From assembly GCA_037969565.1 (NCBI GenBank), contig JBBKXQ010000158.1, positions 1 to 24,345 of the forward strand: 24,345 bases of DNA, given 5' to 3'. This DNA comes from SZUA-35 sp037969565. GTDB taxonomy: Bacteria; Actinomycetota; Acidimicrobiia; Acidimicrobiales; SZUA-35. Made by a program: the position numbers and the translations under genes. Under the pieces are notes generated by a model, which was not told the origin of the DNA, did not search any database, and saw nothing but the letters and a program-made list of their open reading frames with translations. This document shows, one piece after another, positions 1 to 8,311 of the stretch. The first letter of the stretch is position 1. Each line of letters opens with the position of its first letter.

Positions 1-1
1 C

Positions 2-949
2 GCCGACGAATTGCTCGAGCACGCGACCAACATCCTCGGCATGGACATCAAGGGCCACACCGTCGACATCGTGTGGGTCGAGGTCGCCTCCGACATCGCC
101 GAGGAGTACTACGCGAGCTTCACGCTCGACCGCTCGGCGAAGAAGCACCTCGGGATGCTGTCGAAGGAAGGCGGCGTCGAGATCGAGACGGTCGCCGAAG
201 AGAACCCCGATGCCATCGCCCGTATCCATGTCGACCCGGTCGACGGGCTGACCGAGGCGCAGGCTCGCGAGTGGGTCGCGGCCGCCAACCTCAACCCGCA
301 GGCCACCGAGGGCACGGTCGACATCCTGCTCAAGCTGTACACCGCGTACACCGAGGGTGACGCCGACCTCGTCGAGATCAACCCGCTGATCCTCAAGCCG
401 ACGGGCGAAGTGCATGCCCTCGACGCCAAGGTCAGCCTCGACAACAACGCGGCGTACCGGCACGAGTACGACGAGTACATCGCAACGCAGGTACGCGACG
501 AGCGCGAAGAGGCCGCCCACGCCAAGGGACTCGAGTACGTGGGGCTCGAAGGCACGGTCGGCGTGATCGCAAACGGTGCCGGGCTCGCCATGAGCACCCT
601 CGACGTGATCAACCAGGTCGGCGGGGAGCCGGCGAACTTCCTGGACATCGGCGGCGGCGCCAACGCCGACGTGATGGCGGGAGCCCTCGAGGTCATCAAC
701 GACGACCCCAAAGTCAAGAGCATCTTCATCAACATCTTCGGCGGGATCACCCGCGGTGAAGAAGTAGCAAAAGGGATCCTCGAGGCGATGGGCCGGGTGA
801 AGCTCGATTCCCCGATCGTCATCCGACTCGATGGCACCAACGCCGAGGAGGGACGCGAGATCCTGCGCCCCAACCTCAGCGACCGACTGATGATGGAAGA
901 CACGATGTTGAGCGCAGCGGCCAAAGCCGTCGCATTGGCTCAGGGCTGA
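2..949 (+). CDS. sucC: Succinyl-CoA synthetase, beta subunit (5' partial)
   Basis: The reading frame is open from base 2, so the gene begins upstream of the window; 315 residues are visible of a family usually near 380-390. The product is the nucleotide-binding beta subunit of succinate-CoA ligase, which couples succinyl-CoA cleavage to ATP or GTP formation in the TCA cycle, in the cytoplasm. Visible family signatures are the end of the ATP-grasp domain (VEINPL, ALDAKVSLD) and the C-terminal ligase domain with GGxPANFLDIGGGA, FINIFGGITR and RLDGTNAEEGR. The next gene is the alpha subunit, 11 bases downstream, so this is the usual sucCD operon. The call is secure; only the N-terminal ATP-grasp portion is unseen. 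Confidence 0.97.
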   Translation, partial: ADELLEHATNILGMDIKGHTVDIVWVEVASDIAEEYYASFTLDRSAKKHLGMLSKEGGVEIETVAEENPDAIARIHVDPVDGLTEAQAREWVAAANLNPQATEGTVDILLKLYTAYTEGDADLVEINPLILKPTGEVHALDAKVSLDNNAAYRHEYDEYIATQVRDEREEAAHAKGLEYVGLEGTVGVIANGAGLAMSTLDVINQVGGEPANFLDIGGGANADVMAGALEVINDDPKVKSIFINIFGGITRGEEVAKGILEAMGRVKLDSPIVIRLDGTNAEEGREILRPNLSDRLMMEDTMLSAAAKAVALAQG

Positions 950-960
950 GGAACGAGATC

Positions 961-1845
961 ATGAGCATTTTCGTAGACGAGAACACCAAAGTCATCTACC
1001 AGGGTCTGACCGGATCCACCGGTCGTTATTACGGCCTTCTCAACCGGGAATACGGCACCCAGGTGGTGGCCGGCACCCACCCCAAGAAGGCCGGCACCGA
1101 CGTCGAGGGCATCCCCATCTTCGCCTCGGTGAAGGAAGCAGCCGAGGCCACCGGGGCCACCGCCACCTGCATCTTCATTCCAGCCCCCGGCGTTCAGTCT
1201 GCCGTTCTGGAAGCAGCCGAGGCCGGCATGGAACTGGTTGTGTGCATCACCGAAGGTGTGCCGGCCCACGACGAGGCCTATTTCTTCAACAAGCTGAAGT
1301 CGGAATATCCCGGCACCCGCTTGCTCGGTCCGAACTGCCCGGGCCTGATCAGCCCCGGGAAAGCCAACATCGGGATCACGGCGGGCCATATCGCGAAAGC
1401 CGGGGGTCCGGTTGGCATCGTCAGCCGCTCGGGCACGCTCACCTATCAGGCGCTCTACGAGCTCCAGCAGAAAGACATCGGCGTCACCACCTGCGTCGGG
1501 ATCGGTGGCGATCCGGTGCCCGGCACCAGCTTCATCGACTGCCTTGCTGCCTTCGAGGCTGATCCCGAAACCAAAGCTGTGATGATGATCGGCGAGATCG
1601 GTGGCTCGGCGGAAGAGGAAGCGGCCGAGTTCATCAAGAACCACATGACCAAGCCCGTTGCCTCCTACGTGGCCGGAGTCACCGCTCCCGCAGGAAAGAA
1701 GATGGGCCACGCCGGCGCCATCGTTTCCGGCGGTCAGGGAACGGCGAAAGCCAAAATGGAAGCGCTTCAAGATGCCGGGGTGAGGGTTGGACAGAACCCA
1801 ACCGAAGCCGGCGAATTGATGGCGGAAATCGTCGCCGCTCTCTGA
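961..1845 (+). CDS. sucD: Succinyl-CoA synthetase, alpha subunit
   Basis: This 294-residue protein has the usual family length. The N-terminal CoA-binding Rossmann domain carries QGLTGSTGRYYG (about residues 17-28). The ligase domain has GPNCPG, SRSGTLTYQ and GIGGDPVPGTSF, and the phosphohistidine loop GHAGAIVSGGQGTA places the catalytic His near residue 250. The subunit binds CoA and carries the phosphorylated histidine intermediate, working with SucC. The ATG is preceded by GAGG (948-951), about 9 bases upstream and overlapping the sucC stop, which supports this start and translational linkage. A strong intrinsic terminator follows about 80 bases after the stop. Nothing about the gene is unusual. 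Confidence 0.98.
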   Translation: MSIFVDENTKVIYQGLTGSTGRYYGLLNREYGTQVVAGTHPKKAGTDVEGIPIFASVKEAAEATGATATCIFIPAPGVQSAVLEAAEAGMELVVCITEGVPAHDEAYFFNKLKSEYPGTRLLGPNCPGLISPGKANIGITAGHIAKAGGPVGIVSRSGTLTYQALYELQQKDIGVTTCVGIGGDPVPGTSFIDCLAAFEADPETKAVMMIGEIGGSAEEEAAEFIKNHMTKPVASYVAGVTAPAGKKMGHAGAIVSGGQGTAKAKMEALQDAGVRVGQNPTEAGELMAEIVAAL

Positions 1846-1865
1846 CCCTGCCCGGGCGAACCTCC

Positions 1866-1906
1866 GTTCACCGGGTTCACCGGGTTCACCGCTTCATCGG
1901 TTCACC
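1866..1906 (+). repeat. Short 9-bp tandem repeat (GTTCACCGG)
   Basis: Between sucD and its terminator the 9-mer GTTCACCGG occurs at 1866 and 1875. A one-base variant (GTTCACCGC) follows at 1884, and a degenerate remainder ends in another GTTCACC at 1900-1906. It lies in the untranslated 3' region of sucD. No function is evident; slippage-generated repetition is the simplest reading. Confidence 0.75.
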
Positions 1907-1925
1907 ACGCCACGTCAGCCGACGG

Positions 1926-1953
1926 AAAGACCCCGGCTCAGCCGGGGTCTTTT
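1926..1953 (+). terminator. Rho-independent terminator after sucCD
   Basis: A perfect 12-bp stem (AAAGACCCCGGC paired with GCCGGGGTCTTT) with a 3-base TCA loop is followed by a short T run (TTTT, 1950-1953). It sits about 80 bases after the sucD stop and before the amidase gene, so it should end the sucCD transcript. The A run on the left arm means it could also act on the opposite strand. Confidence 0.9.
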
Positions 1954-2010
1954 CGACTGTCGACCCAGCGTCAAAATCGCGTCCGACGATTGTGCTGATT
2001 CACTAGGGGC

Positions 2011-3015
2011 GTGCCCCGTCCTTGTCGAAGCCGCCGCTGGGCGCCAGCTCTCGGTTTGGTGGTTTCGTTCCTGCTCGTCGGTTGCGCGAGCAACAACCGC
2101 CCGATCCTCAGCACCGAGACAATCCCGGTCGAATCTGATCTGTCGGTCGAGGAGGGCGGTCCGGAAACGATCATCGCCGACGAGGACACCGTGGAGAACG
2201 ACTTCGCTCGAGTTCTCGTCACGCCAGGCGGCATCGTGGTTCCGGTGCTCGTCGATCTCGGCGATTCGTACATCGTCAGCACCCCGTGCGGCGCGTCGAC
2301 GACGGTGGAGACCGGCACGCCGTACAGCTCGGTTGATCTGGTTCTCGATCCTGGTCACGGTGGGAAGCGAGAAACCGGATCCGTTGGCTTCAATGACTTG
2401 ACCGAGAAATCTCTCAACCTCGATGTGGCCATGCGGACGGCCGAGTTGTTGGAAGATCGGGGTATCTCGGTTCTGCTGACCAGGACCTCCGACTACCAGT
2501 TGCCGATCGTGACTCGAGCCGAGATCGCCGATCGTCTGAAGGCTCGCGCTGTCGTCTCGATCCACCACAACGCTCCCAACGCCAATCCCTCGAGCACCCC
2601 CGGCACCGAGATGTTCGTTCAGTACGGTTCGAGGGAGAGTCGGCGGCTCGGTGGACTGCTGTGGGAGGAGGTCGTCGATGCCCTGAGCGGCTTCGACATT
2701 GCCTGGACTTCAGCCCAAGATGCCGGTGCCGTCGTGGTTCTCAACGAGGACGGCGGGAACGCCTATGGCATGGTTCGACGTCCGAATGTGCCTGCGGTTC
2801 TGGCCGAACTCGGTTATCTGTCGAACCCCGAGGAGGCGGAGCTCTTCGAAACCGACGAATACCGGGATGCGGTGTCGCTGGCGCTGGCCGACGGCTTGGA
2901 ACGGTGGCTCACCACCTCCGAATCAGGCGGAGGGTTCGTGGCCAAGCCTCGTGTGTTCACCCCGAGTGGTCTCACCGGCGGAATCGAAGGGTGTGTCGAC
3001 CCAGACCTGGGGTAG
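2011..3015 (+). CDS. N-acetylmuramoyl-L-alanine amidase (Amidase_3), probable lipoprotein
   Basis: This is a 334-residue zinc amidase that cleaves the amide bond between MurNAc and the stem peptide of peptidoglycan. The N-terminus has basic residues, a hydrophobic stretch and a lipobox ending LLVGC, so Cys25 is a likely lipidation site and the enzyme would be anchored outside the membrane. A spacer of about 80 residues precedes the Amidase_3 domain (about 108-300). Family residues are present: H116 in DPGHGG, E132 in TEKSLNL, H185 in SIHHNA and catalytic E266 in AELGYLSN. The GTG start gives the full signal peptide. No Shine-Dalgarno is well placed, but a TTCACT hexamer ends 6 bases before it, compatible with leaderless expression. 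C93 and C328 flank the domain and could form a disulfide (inference). purH follows 23 bases downstream. Confidence 0.92.
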   Translation: MPRPCRSRRWAPALGLVVSFLLVGCASNNRPILSTETIPVESDLSVEEGGPETIIADEDTVENDFARVLVTPGGIVVPVLVDLGDSYIVSTPCGASTTVETGTPYSSVDLVLDPGHGGKRETGSVGFNDLTEKSLNLDVAMRTAELLEDRGISVLLTRTSDYQLPIVTRAEIADRLKARAVVSIHHNAPNANPSSTPGTEMFVQYGSRESRRLGGLLWEEVVDALSGFDIAWTSAQDAGAVVVLNEDGGNAYGMVRRPNVPAVLAELGYLSNPEEAELFETDEYRDAVSLALADGLERWLTTSESGGGFVAKPRVFTPSGLTGGIEGCVDPDLG

Positions 3016-3026
3016 CGGCGCCCTTC

Positions 3027-3032
3027 TCCACT
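3027..3032 (+). promoter_or_regulatory. Weak candidate -10 (TCCACT) for leaderless purH
   Basis: TCCACT ends exactly 6 bases before the purH ATG, the same geometry as the stronger TAGGNT hexamers elsewhere in the window. The match to TANNNT is limited to the terminal bases and no clear -35 is visible, so this is a weak call. The amidase has an equivalent TTCACT at 1999-2004. Confidence 0.35.
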
Positions 3033-3038
3033 AGCTTC

Positions 3039-4583
3039 ATGCGGGTGCGCGCACTTCTGTCGGTTTACAACAAGTCCGGAATCGTCGAGTTCGCTCGGGA
3101 ACTCCACGAGCTGAACGTCGAACTGGTGTCGTCGGGGGGCACGGCCAAGGTGATTGCTGAAGCCGGCATTCCGGTCATCGATGTTGCCGATTTCACCGAG
3201 ATCCCGGCGATCCTCGGCCATCGCGTCGTCACGCTGCACCCCAAGATCCATGGTGGAATTCTGGCTGATCGACGCGATTCCAGCCACCTCACCGATCTCG
3301 AGAACCACAAGATCGATCTGATCGACATCGTCGTCAGCAACCTGTATCCCTTTGGCACCGATCCAGCCTCGTTCGAGCATGGCACCTCTGCCTCGTCCGA
3401 GGATCTGATCGACATCGGGGGTCCTGCAATGGTGCGAGCAGCGGCGAAGAATCATGAATACGTCACGGTTCTGGTCGATCCTGACGACTACGCAACCGTT
3501 CTCCAGGAACTCCGCGACTCAGGAAAGACATCGTCCCGGACCCGCCGCCAATTGGCTCGCACCGCCTTTGCGCACACCGCGTCCTACGACGCCGCCATCG
3601 TCACATGGATGGATGATTTTCCGACCAACGGCGATCCTCTTCCTGCCACGATCCATCTTTCGTTGGAACGAGCCCAGGACCTCCGTTATGGCGAAAATCC
3701 GCACCAGCAGGGGGCTCGGTACCGAATCGAAGGAAGCCGGAGTTGGTGGGACGACGTCGAACAGCACAGCGGACTCGCGCTCAGCTACTTGAACCTCTTC
3801 GACGCCGACGCGGCGTGGCGTCTTGTCCACGATCTCGGAAATCAGCCAGCCGTGGCGATCATCAAGCACGCCAACCCCTGTGGTGTCGCCACCGGTGACG
3901 ACTTGGCCACTGCCTACACGAATGCGTTTGCCTGCGATCCCGTGTCAGCGTTCGGTGGAATCGTGGCGCTCAATCGCCCCATCGATGAAGCCACAGTTGC
4001 GGCCATGGTCGAGGCCGCCCAAGCCGATGTCGTCATCGCCCCCGGTTATGAAGACGGCGTGATCAAGGCCCTGATCAGCAAGCGGAAGAACACCCGCTTG
4101 CTCACCGCTCCCTTGCCTTCCACCCCTCGGTTGTCGTTACGCCAACTGTCCGATGGTTATCTGGTGCAGGAAAAGCATCATTTTGCGACCACGCCCGAGG
4201 AGTGGACGGTCGTCACCGAACGTCAGCCCACCGGGGCCGAGTTGGCCGACGCTGCGCTCGCGTGGCGAGTCTGCGGTCATGTGACCTCGAACGCCATCGT
4301 GCTGGCCAAGGACGGCGTGGCATGGGGAATCGGAGCCGGTCAGCAGAACCGTGTCGAGTCGGGCGCCATTGCGGCTCAGAAGGCCGCTGGCCGGGCTGCG
4401 GGCGGGGCTTGTGCCTCGGATGCCTTCTACCCGTTCCGAGACGGGGTCGATGCCGCAGCGGCGTCGGGCGCGGCCGTCATCATTCAGCCGGGTGGGTCGA
4501 TCAACGACGAGAAGACGATTGCGGCAGCCAACGAACACAACGTGGCGATGGTGTTCACGGCCGAACGCCAGTTCAAGCACTGA
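3039..4583 (+). CDS. purH: Bifunctional AICAR formyltransferase / IMP cyclohydrolase
   Basis: The 514-residue product carries out the last two steps of de novo IMP synthesis: formylation of AICAR with 10-formyl-tetrahydrofolate, then ring closure. Residues 1 to about 150 form the MGS-like cyclohydrolase domain (LLSVYNKSGI near the N-terminus, SSGGTAKVI, RVVTLHPKIHGGIL). The rest is the transformylase, with RYGENPHQ, IKHANPCG, SAFGGI and the C-terminal SDAFYPFRDGVD. The frame stays open upstream to 2661, but the ATG at 3039 is chosen because the family's conserved N-terminus (RALLSVYNK) begins immediately after it and the length matches PurH. There is no good Shine-Dalgarno, so it may be leaderless or read through from the amidase gene. 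The stop codon lies inside a palindromic repeat (see 4579-4615). Confidence 0.97.
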   Translation: MRVRALLSVYNKSGIVEFARELHELNVELVSSGGTAKVIAEAGIPVIDVADFTEIPAILGHRVVTLHPKIHGGILADRRDSSHLTDLENHKIDLIDIVVSNLYPFGTDPASFEHGTSASSEDLIDIGGPAMVRAAAKNHEYVTVLVDPDDYATVLQELRDSGKTSSRTRRQLARTAFAHTASYDAAIVTWMDDFPTNGDPLPATIHLSLERAQDLRYGENPHQQGARYRIEGSRSWWDDVEQHSGLALSYLNLFDADAAWRLVHDLGNQPAVAIIKHANPCGVATGDDLATAYTNAFACDPVSAFGGIVALNRPIDEATVAAMVEAAQADVVIAPGYEDGVIKALISKRKNTRLLTAPLPSTPRLSLRQLSDGYLVQEKHHFATTPEEWTVVTERQPTGAELADAALAWRVCGHVTSNAIVLAKDGVAWGIGAGQQNRVESGAIAAQKAAGRAAGGACASDAFYPFRDGVDAAAASGAAVIIQPGGSINDEKTIAAANEHNVAMVFTAERQFKH

Positions 4584-4615
4584 GGCCTCAGCAACGATAC
4601 TGAGGCCTCAGCAAC
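4579..4615. repeat. Direct repeat of 17 bp, each copy containing the palindrome TGAGGCCTCA
   Basis: ACTGAGGCCTCAGCAAC occurs at 4579-4595 and again at 4599-4615, a 20-base period. The 10-base core TGAGGCCTCA is self-complementary, so the two copies can pair with each other as a 10-bp stem with a 10-base loop (4581-4610) or fold individually. The purH stop codon TGA (4581-4583) forms the start of the first core. No T run follows. Confidence 0.85.
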
Positions 4616-4635
4616 CCGCACTCAAAACGGGATCT

Positions 4636-4676
4636 GGCACCGAAATCGCCCCGCAAAGCGGGGCAATCTCGGTGCC
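4636..4676. terminator. Long bidirectional terminator-like hairpin between convergent genes
   Basis: Two 19-base arms (GGCACCGAAATCGCCCCGC at 4636-4654 and its near-complement at 4658-4676) pair with only two mismatches around an AAA loop. The hairpin sits between purH (plus) and the DUF4214 gene (minus), which end at 4583 and 4712. There is no U tract on the plus side beyond the stem, so termination strength is uncertain. The position and the length of the stem make a shared terminator the likely role. Confidence 0.75.
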
Positions 4677-4711
4677 AAATCAGTTGCTTTGGCTCAGTCA
4701 GCCGACTCGGG

Positions 4712-6844
4712 TCAGCTCGGGAGCAAGGGGTTGATGAAGATGGTCACGTCATCGGTCTTGGCACCGTTGACGATCTCACGACCCTGATACCGGCTGCCGT
4801 TGCGGACCCAGGCAGTGCCATTCCAGTCGAAGTCGAGTTCGAACTCGATCTTCACGGCGTTGTTGCCGTTCTGGGTGAGTGTGGCGAAACCCTGGATGTG
4901 GAGTGCACTCACCGCTGGTGGCGTGGTGGTGACCGCCACGAACTCACGTACGAAGCTGTTCGCTTCGGAGGTGGTGCTCACGGGGTTGCCGTTCAGCTTC
5001 ACATCGGTCCACAGCACGTCGAGCGTGCCGCTGTACAACTCGGTGCAGGCCACCGTGGAGAAGAACAACTCCAAACGCGTGTTGTCGACTCCACCGGTCT
5101 TGGGCTGGTACGGGTAGTTCATGAAGACCTCGCACTGCGGGTTCTCCATGACGTAGACCTCGACCGTTGCGGTCGAAACGCCGGCGTCGTCATCACGCAA
5201 CGTGTACGTGAACGAGTCGGCCACGAGGCCGTTGACCGTACGGGTCACGGTGTAATCCGTTTCCGGGGTGTAGGTGAACGTGCCGTTGCTGTTGTCGACG
5301 ACAACACCATGCTCGGGCTGAGTGAACTCAGCCAGGTATGCGTTGTCGACGAGTGAGTCGTTGGCGTCCCACTTGATCACCGAATTGGTGTTCTTGTAGG
5401 TGAACGCTCGGTCGGCGGTTGCCGTCGGGGAGACACCATCGTCGGGACCCGCGCTCGGGCGGACCGTGACGGTGACCGTGGCCGTGGATGTATCAGCCGG
5501 GACACTGGCGTCGGTCAGCGTGTACTGGAACGTGTCGACACCGGAGAAGCCGGCAGCAGGCGTGTAGGTGAACGTGCTGTCGGCGTTGCTGGTGACGGAT
5601 CCGTTGCTGGGGGTGGTGACACTCAGAACACTCACGGTGTCGTCGGTCGTGTCGTTGCTGGCCCAGAAAATCTTGACTGCCTTGCCGAAGTCGGCGGTGG
5701 CGACATCGTCGACCGCAGTCGGGATGCCATCAGCGCCGGCAGCCAGGATGGTGATGTTGATGGTTGCCGTTGCCGTGACGCCGTCGGCGCTACGCAAGGT
5801 GTAGGTGAAGCTGTCGGTGCCAGCGGCAGCGTTGATGCCGTTGTGCTTGTAGGTGAACGTGCCGTTGTTGTTGTCGGTGACAGTGCCGGCGGCAGCTGTA
5901 CTGATGGCTTGAACGGTGGTCCCGGTGGGAACGGTGTCGTTCTGCTTCCAGTTGACGACGACGGAACCACCGTTGAGAACGGTTCCACGGTCATTGGCGA
6001 CGATTGGTCGTGCCGTGCCGGCTTCGGGACAGGAGCCGGTCGTGAAGCGATTCTTGTACTCCTGGGCTTCGCTGAAGTTGACCATCACCGAACCGCGAGT
6101 TCCCTCCTTGCGGCCGAGCACTCCGGTCCAGTAGTTCGGACCCTCGGTTTCGACGAGGGGCAGGGGACGACCGAGCACGTTCTTGTAGATGAGGTCGACG
6201 AACTGACGATCGGTGAGTGATCCGTACTTCGTCTTGAACTCGTCGCTCTCGGAAAATGCTCCGGCGATGGGCCCGAGGTTGACGTTCTGGAAGAGGTACT
6301 GGTCTCGCCAGTACGACTCACCGGCGGCGTCGGGCTTGCGCAGAAGGAAGGCGCAATACAGACGGTCGAGGGGGGTGAAGTCGTAGTTGTTGAGCCGGTA
6401 CTCCGGGCTCTCGGAGAAGCCGAGAACGACTCCACCTCGGGTGAGTTGGCCGGTGTCGATCAAACCGGTCCAGTAGTCGACGCCGTCCTTCTCGCCGGGC
6501 CGATCCTGAACGTTGATGTACAGACGCTCGACAAATCCGCGATTGCTGAGGACGCCGTAGTTCGTCTTGAATTCGTTGCTGTCGGTCAGTAGGTCGGCGA
6601 TCCGGCGGAGGCTCAGACCCTTCTGGTTCTCGCTCACCCAGTAGTTCAAACCGGGCGCGTCGGCGTCTCTGTTCAGGACCGACTCGTAGAGCCGGCGTAC
6701 TTGCTGATCGGGAGTGGCATCTCGGGCCACGAGCGCCGTCGACCCATCTCGTGTCTGGGCGTTTGCAACGCTGGGAGCCAGCGTGGCGAGCGTCATGATC
6801 AATGTGACGGCCGCGACAAGGCGGCGTAATGCGGATGGCTTCAT
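4712..6844 (-). CDS. Secreted DUF4214 / Ig-like repeat protein
   Basis: This 710-residue protein starts with a Sec signal peptide (basic N-terminus, hydrophobic core about residues 9-24, likely cleavage after ANA near residue 29). Residues of about 45-275 form four DUF4214-type units, recognisable by repeats of RxLY, NYW/DYW/SYW/NYWTG and F-S-E-S/A-x-E-Y/F. Next come three Ig/cadherin-like domains (about 280-585), each with an NGTFTY- or DSTFTY-type strand followed by D-S-F-T-Y-T-L or similar. The C-terminal domain of about 125 residues is unrecognised and contains two Cys. DUF4214 units are common in large extracellular or S-layer-associated proteins, so a surface or matrix role is inferred; no substrate is evident. 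The start is supported by TAGGAT exactly 6 bases upstream of the ATG. It diverges from the P450 gene. Confidence 0.88.
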   Translation of the reverse strand: MKPSALRRLVAAVTLIMTLATLAPSVANAQTRDGSTALVARDATPDQQVRRLYESVLNRDADAPGLNYWVSENQKGLSLRRIADLLTDSNEFKTNYGVLSNRGFVERLYINVQDRPGEKDGVDYWTGLIDTGQLTRGGVVLGFSESPEYRLNNYDFTPLDRLYCAFLLRKPDAAGESYWRDQYLFQNVNLGPIAGAFSESDEFKTKYGSLTDRQFVDLIYKNVLGRPLPLVETEGPNYWTGVLGRKEGTRGSVMVNFSEAQEYKNRFTTGSCPEAGTARPIVANDRGTVLNGGSVVVNWKQNDTVPTGTTVQAISTAAAGTVTDNNNGTFTYKHNGINAAAGTDSFTYTLRSADGVTATATINITILAAGADGIPTAVDDVATADFGKAVKIFWASNDTTDDTVSVLSVTTPSNGSVTSNADSTFTYTPAAGFSGVDTFQYTLTDASVPADTSTATVTVTVRPSAGPDDGVSPTATADRAFTYKNTNSVIKWDANDSLVDNAYLAEFTQPEHGVVVDNSNGTFTYTPETDYTVTRTVNGLVADSFTYTLRDDDAGVSTATVEVYVMENPQCEVFMNYPYQPKTGGVDNTRLELFFSTVACTELYSGTLDVLWTDVKLNGNPVSTTSEANSFVREFVAVTTTPPAVSALHIQGFATLTQNGNNAVKIEFELDFDWNGTAWVRNGSRYQGREIVNGAKTDDVTIFINPLLPS

Positions 6845-6850
6845 TCGAAA

Positions 6851-6856
6851 ATCCTA
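6851..6856 (-). promoter_or_regulatory. -10 element TAGGAT, leaderless start of the DUF4214 gene
   Basis: On the minus strand TAGGAT ends exactly 6 bases before the ATG at 6844, matching the actinobacterial TANNNT -10 with transcription beginning at or next to the start codon. No Shine-Dalgarno is seen. A TTCACG sequence lies 17 bases further upstream as a weak -35. Confidence 0.7.
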
Positions 6857-6920
6857 AGGTTTGGGAAGCGGGGCGTGAACAGGCAGTTCGCTTGGAGGAT
6901 CGGCCGGCCCACTCGGGCTT

Positions 6921-6950
6921 CTGACAACATTCGGCTCAATGGGACAAACT
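6921..6950 (+). promoter_or_regulatory. Candidate promoter of the P450 gene (CTGACA-N18-CAAACT)
   Basis: CTGACA (6921-6926) differs from the TTGACA consensus by one base. It is followed after 18 bases by CAAACT (6945-6950), which ends 6 bases before the ATG at 6957. This would make the P450 mRNA leaderless. The -10 match is weak. Confidence 0.45.
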
Positions 6951-6956
6951 ACTTGA

Positions 6957-8249
6957 ATGAGAGCCCGCAAACTCAGTGTGGTCGAAGTCATGGCCCTTGG
7001 CGAGATCGACCTTTCCGAAGATGAATTCTGGACCCGTCCGGTCGAGGAACGAGAGGGCGCATTCCGAACGCTCCGGCGGGAGCGGCCAATTCCATTCACC
7101 GCCGAACGTGACTTCGGCCCCATCCCCGCTGGCCCGGGCTACTACAGCTTCACGCGGATGGCCGACGTACTCCACGCCTCGAAGAATCCGCAGATCTTCG
7201 GGTCGAGCAAGGGAAGCACGAGCATCGCCGACCTTCCTCCCGAATTCCTGGAATTCTTCGGCGGGATGATCAACATGGATGATCCCCGGCATGCCCACCA
7301 GCGCAAGATCGTGTCCGCCGCGTTCACGCCAGGAATGCTTCGGAAGGTCGAGGTGCAGGTGCAGGAGGTGGCGCGTTCGGTGGTGAACGACGTGATCGAG
7401 CGGGGCGAATGCGACTTCGTCACCGAGTTGGCGGCGAAAATGCCGCTCAGGATCATCTGCGAAATGATGGGAGTTCCTCAGGACCGCTTCGATGATGTGT
7501 TCCAGAAGTCCAACGTCATCCTCGGGGCGGGTGACCCCGAGTATGTGGGCGAGTTGGAACCTGACGACCTGATCATGGCGCTCCTCACCGCAGGTGGGGA
7601 GTTGGCGGCCCTCATGGAGGAAATGGCTGCGGCTCGGCGGGCCAACCCAACCGATGACCTCACAACGGCGCTGGTGCAGGCGAACGCCGATGGCGAAACG
7701 CTGTCGCAGGGCGACTTGAACTCCTTCTTCATTCTCTTGCTCGTGGCGGGCAACGAAACTACGAGAAACGCCATCAGTCACGGCTTGCACGTGCTGACTC
7801 AGCACCCAGATCAGAAGCAGGCGTGGATCGATGACTTCGATGGATTGGCAAACTCCGCCGTCGAAGAAATCGTCCGGTGGTCCAGCCCGGTCATCCAGAT
7901 GCGACGGACGCTGCACGTCGACCACGAAGTGTCAGGTCAAGCGCTGAAGGCCGGCGACAAGGTGGTGCTGTGGTACGCCTCGGCCAATCGTGACGAGGAC
8001 GTGTTCGCCAACCCCCACGAGTTCGATATTCGTCGTACCCCGAATCATCACGTGGGGTTCGGTGGCCCCGGCCCTCATTTCTGTCTGGGAGCGAACCTGG
8101 CCCGTCGCGAAATCTCGGTGATGTTCCGAGAGATCTTCGAGCGCATGCCCGACATCCGCTCGGTCGGAGAACCCGATCGGCTGGCGTCGAATTTCGTCAA
8201 CGGCATCAAGCACCTACGAGCCGAGTTCACCCCGGGGCCTCGGATCTGA
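6957..8249 (+). CDS. Cytochrome P450 (CYP125/CYP142-like)
   Basis: This is a complete soluble bacterial P450 of 430 residues. The I-helix oxygen-activation motif is AGNETT (264-269), the ExxR motif is E304-I-V-R307, and the heme loop FGGPGPHFCLG has the axial Cys at 376. The segment MDDPRHAHQRKIVSAAFTP and the heme-loop context HHVGFGG resemble actinobacterial P450s acting on steroid side chains or fatty acyl chains (CYP125/142/124 group). The substrate cannot be read from the sequence. It would need ferredoxin and reductase partners, none of which are adjacent. The start at 6957 lacks a Shine-Dalgarno but fits the leaderless pattern; an in-frame ATG at 6990 is the alternative. It lies just upstream of the cNMP-patatin gene, which has its own promoter. 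Confidence 0.93.
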   Translation: MRARKLSVVEVMALGEIDLSEDEFWTRPVEEREGAFRTLRRERPIPFTAERDFGPIPAGPGYYSFTRMADVLHASKNPQIFGSSKGSTSIADLPPEFLEFFGGMINMDDPRHAHQRKIVSAAFTPGMLRKVEVQVQEVARSVVNDVIERGECDFVTELAAKMPLRIICEMMGVPQDRFDDVFQKSNVILGAGDPEYVGELEPDDLIMALLTAGGELAALMEEMAAARRANPTDDLTTALVQANADGETLSQGDLNSFFILLLVAGNETTRNAISHGLHVLTQHPDQKQAWIDDFDGLANSAVEEIVRWSSPVIQMRRTLHVDHEVSGQALKAGDKVVLWYASANRDEDVFANPHEFDIRRTPNHHVGFGGPGPHFCLGANLARREISVMFREIFERMPDIRSVGEPDRLASNFVNGIKHLRAEFTPGPRI

Positions 8250-8268
8250 TCCACCCGAGCCCAACTTT

Positions 8269-8297
8269 TTGACAGACCTGCACTTGTGCGCTCAACT
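8269..8297 (+). promoter_or_regulatory. Promoter TTGACA-N17-TCAACT for the cNMP-patatin gene
   Basis: A perfect -35 consensus TTGACA (8269-8274) is separated by exactly 17 bases from TCAACT (8292-8297), whose first and last T match TANNNT. Transcription would start near 8304, leaving a leader of about 20 bases that contains a good Shine-Dalgarno (8312-8317). The TTG at 8269 that could be mistaken for a start codon is the first half of this -35 box. Confidence 0.75.
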
Positions 8298-8311
8298 CGG
8301 CTCCCCCGGGG

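Noticed and set aside
109..924. Minus-strand frame of 271 codons opposite sucC
   Set aside because: It is serine-rich shadow translation of a strongly conserved sucC frame.
1866..1906. CRISPR-like or iteron-like array
   Set aside because: The unit is only 9 bp with no spacers, and the copies decay quickly; it is a short tandem repeat in a 3' untranslated region.
2661..3038. N-terminal extension of the purH frame into the amidase gene
   Set aside because: The extension overlaps a well-supported amidase frame, shows no family similarity, and PurH homology starts right after ATG 3039.
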